From contig JAQMWT010000611.1 of assembly GCA_029834535.1 (NCBI GenBank), forward strand, positions 1 to 40,258: 40,258 nucleotides of DNA. The letters are read 5' to 3'. The translations under genes and the position numbers were made by a program. Each line of letters starts with the position of its first letter. The stretch's first letter is position 1. This DNA is from Chrysophaeum taylorii. Its lineage: Eukaryota; Sar; Pelagophyceae; Pelagomonadales; Pelagomonadaceae. The notes under the pieces are model-generated. The model did not search any database, was not told the DNA's origin, and was given only the letters and a program-made list of their open reading frames with translations. Of the stretch, positions 39,961-40,258 are shown one piece after another.

Positions 39961-40258
39961 GCGTACAAGAGGAGGAATTCCGAACACGTCGCCGCCGCCG
40001 CCGCCAACATTGTAAGCCTCTGAGGTGTCCAAGCAGGAGGCAACTAGTATAGAGAGCGCCGCGAGCTGGCGACCAATTAGGCGATGCAGACTCGAGGAGG
40101 ATACTCGGAGTCTGGTCGCGACAGATTGCTGCGATCAAGAGTTGTTGTAAAGAAGATAATAGACTCTACGGGCGTGAGATTGTCGCAGCACGTCGAATCA
40201 CTATCGTGGGCGCGTGGCTGTTTTTTCCCGTGTGTCGCCTGTCAGCGAACGTCTCGAC
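39961..40258. other. Right edge; no feature recognised
   Basis: GC-rich sequence without a convincing frame. A CCG/CGG-rich stretch near 39985-40010 is low complexity. Confidence 0.4.

Overview
This window is a nested transposon cluster between two GC-rich, apparently intron-poor nuclear genes of a eukaryote. The host is probably a protist or alga, and the very high GC at third codon positions would suit a GC-rich stramenopile alga. That guess rests on gene style only and no marker gene confirms it. No rRNA, tRNA, CRISPR array or bacterial operon was seen.

Layout. (1) 114-4289: a Helitron-like element on the minus strand, carrying only the C-terminal third of a Pif1-type helicase. A decayed Ty1/copia-like element (1156-4247) is inserted in it. 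(2) 4371-5915, minus: an intact 515-residue cellular gene with a signal-peptide-like start. (3) 5948-16366: a Ty3/gypsy-type LTR retrotransposon (LTR, Gag, acidic ORF, cytosine-5 DNA methyltransferase, RT, RNase H, integrase remnant, LTR), heavily broken by stops and frameshifts. An antisense ankyrin-repeat fragment lies inside it. (4) 16427-34140: a very long Ty1/copia-type element, about 12.7 kb once later insertions are subtracted. Its left LTR was split first by two nested Helitrons (16516-18654 with 17518-18589 inside) and, at a second point, by a full-length hAT transposon (18784-21677). The intact right LTR (33834-34140) serves as the empty site for both insertions. (5) 34141-36500: unassigned sequence. 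(6) 36525-39547, minus: a membrane-anchored subtilisin-like protease gene read in several frames. (7) 39630-39960: a structured repeat related to one that interrupts the copia methyltransferase.

The main observation is that two unrelated LTR retrotransposons, one gypsy-type and one copia-type, each encode a cytosine-5 DNA methyltransferase domain upstream of RT. Retrotransposon-borne cytosine methyltransferases have been reported before in Symbiodinium dinoflagellates and the charophyte Klebsormidium, so the principle has precedent; finding both superfamilies side by side is notable. The gypsy copy keeps the catalytic Pro-Pro-Cys but has two stops and a frameshift. The copia copy has an open frame around the motifs but lacks the catalytic cysteine and is split by a repeat.

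The second observation is a short peptide/codon motif, T-x-x-S-L-N-Y, recurring five times in the copia element exactly at domain borders: Gag/PR, methyltransferase/IN, IN/RT, after RNase H, and between two novel 3' modules. It looks like a set of cleavage sites for the element's own aspartic protease, and implies that the two unknown downstream modules are part of the polyprotein. All positions, motif readings and alignments were made by eye.
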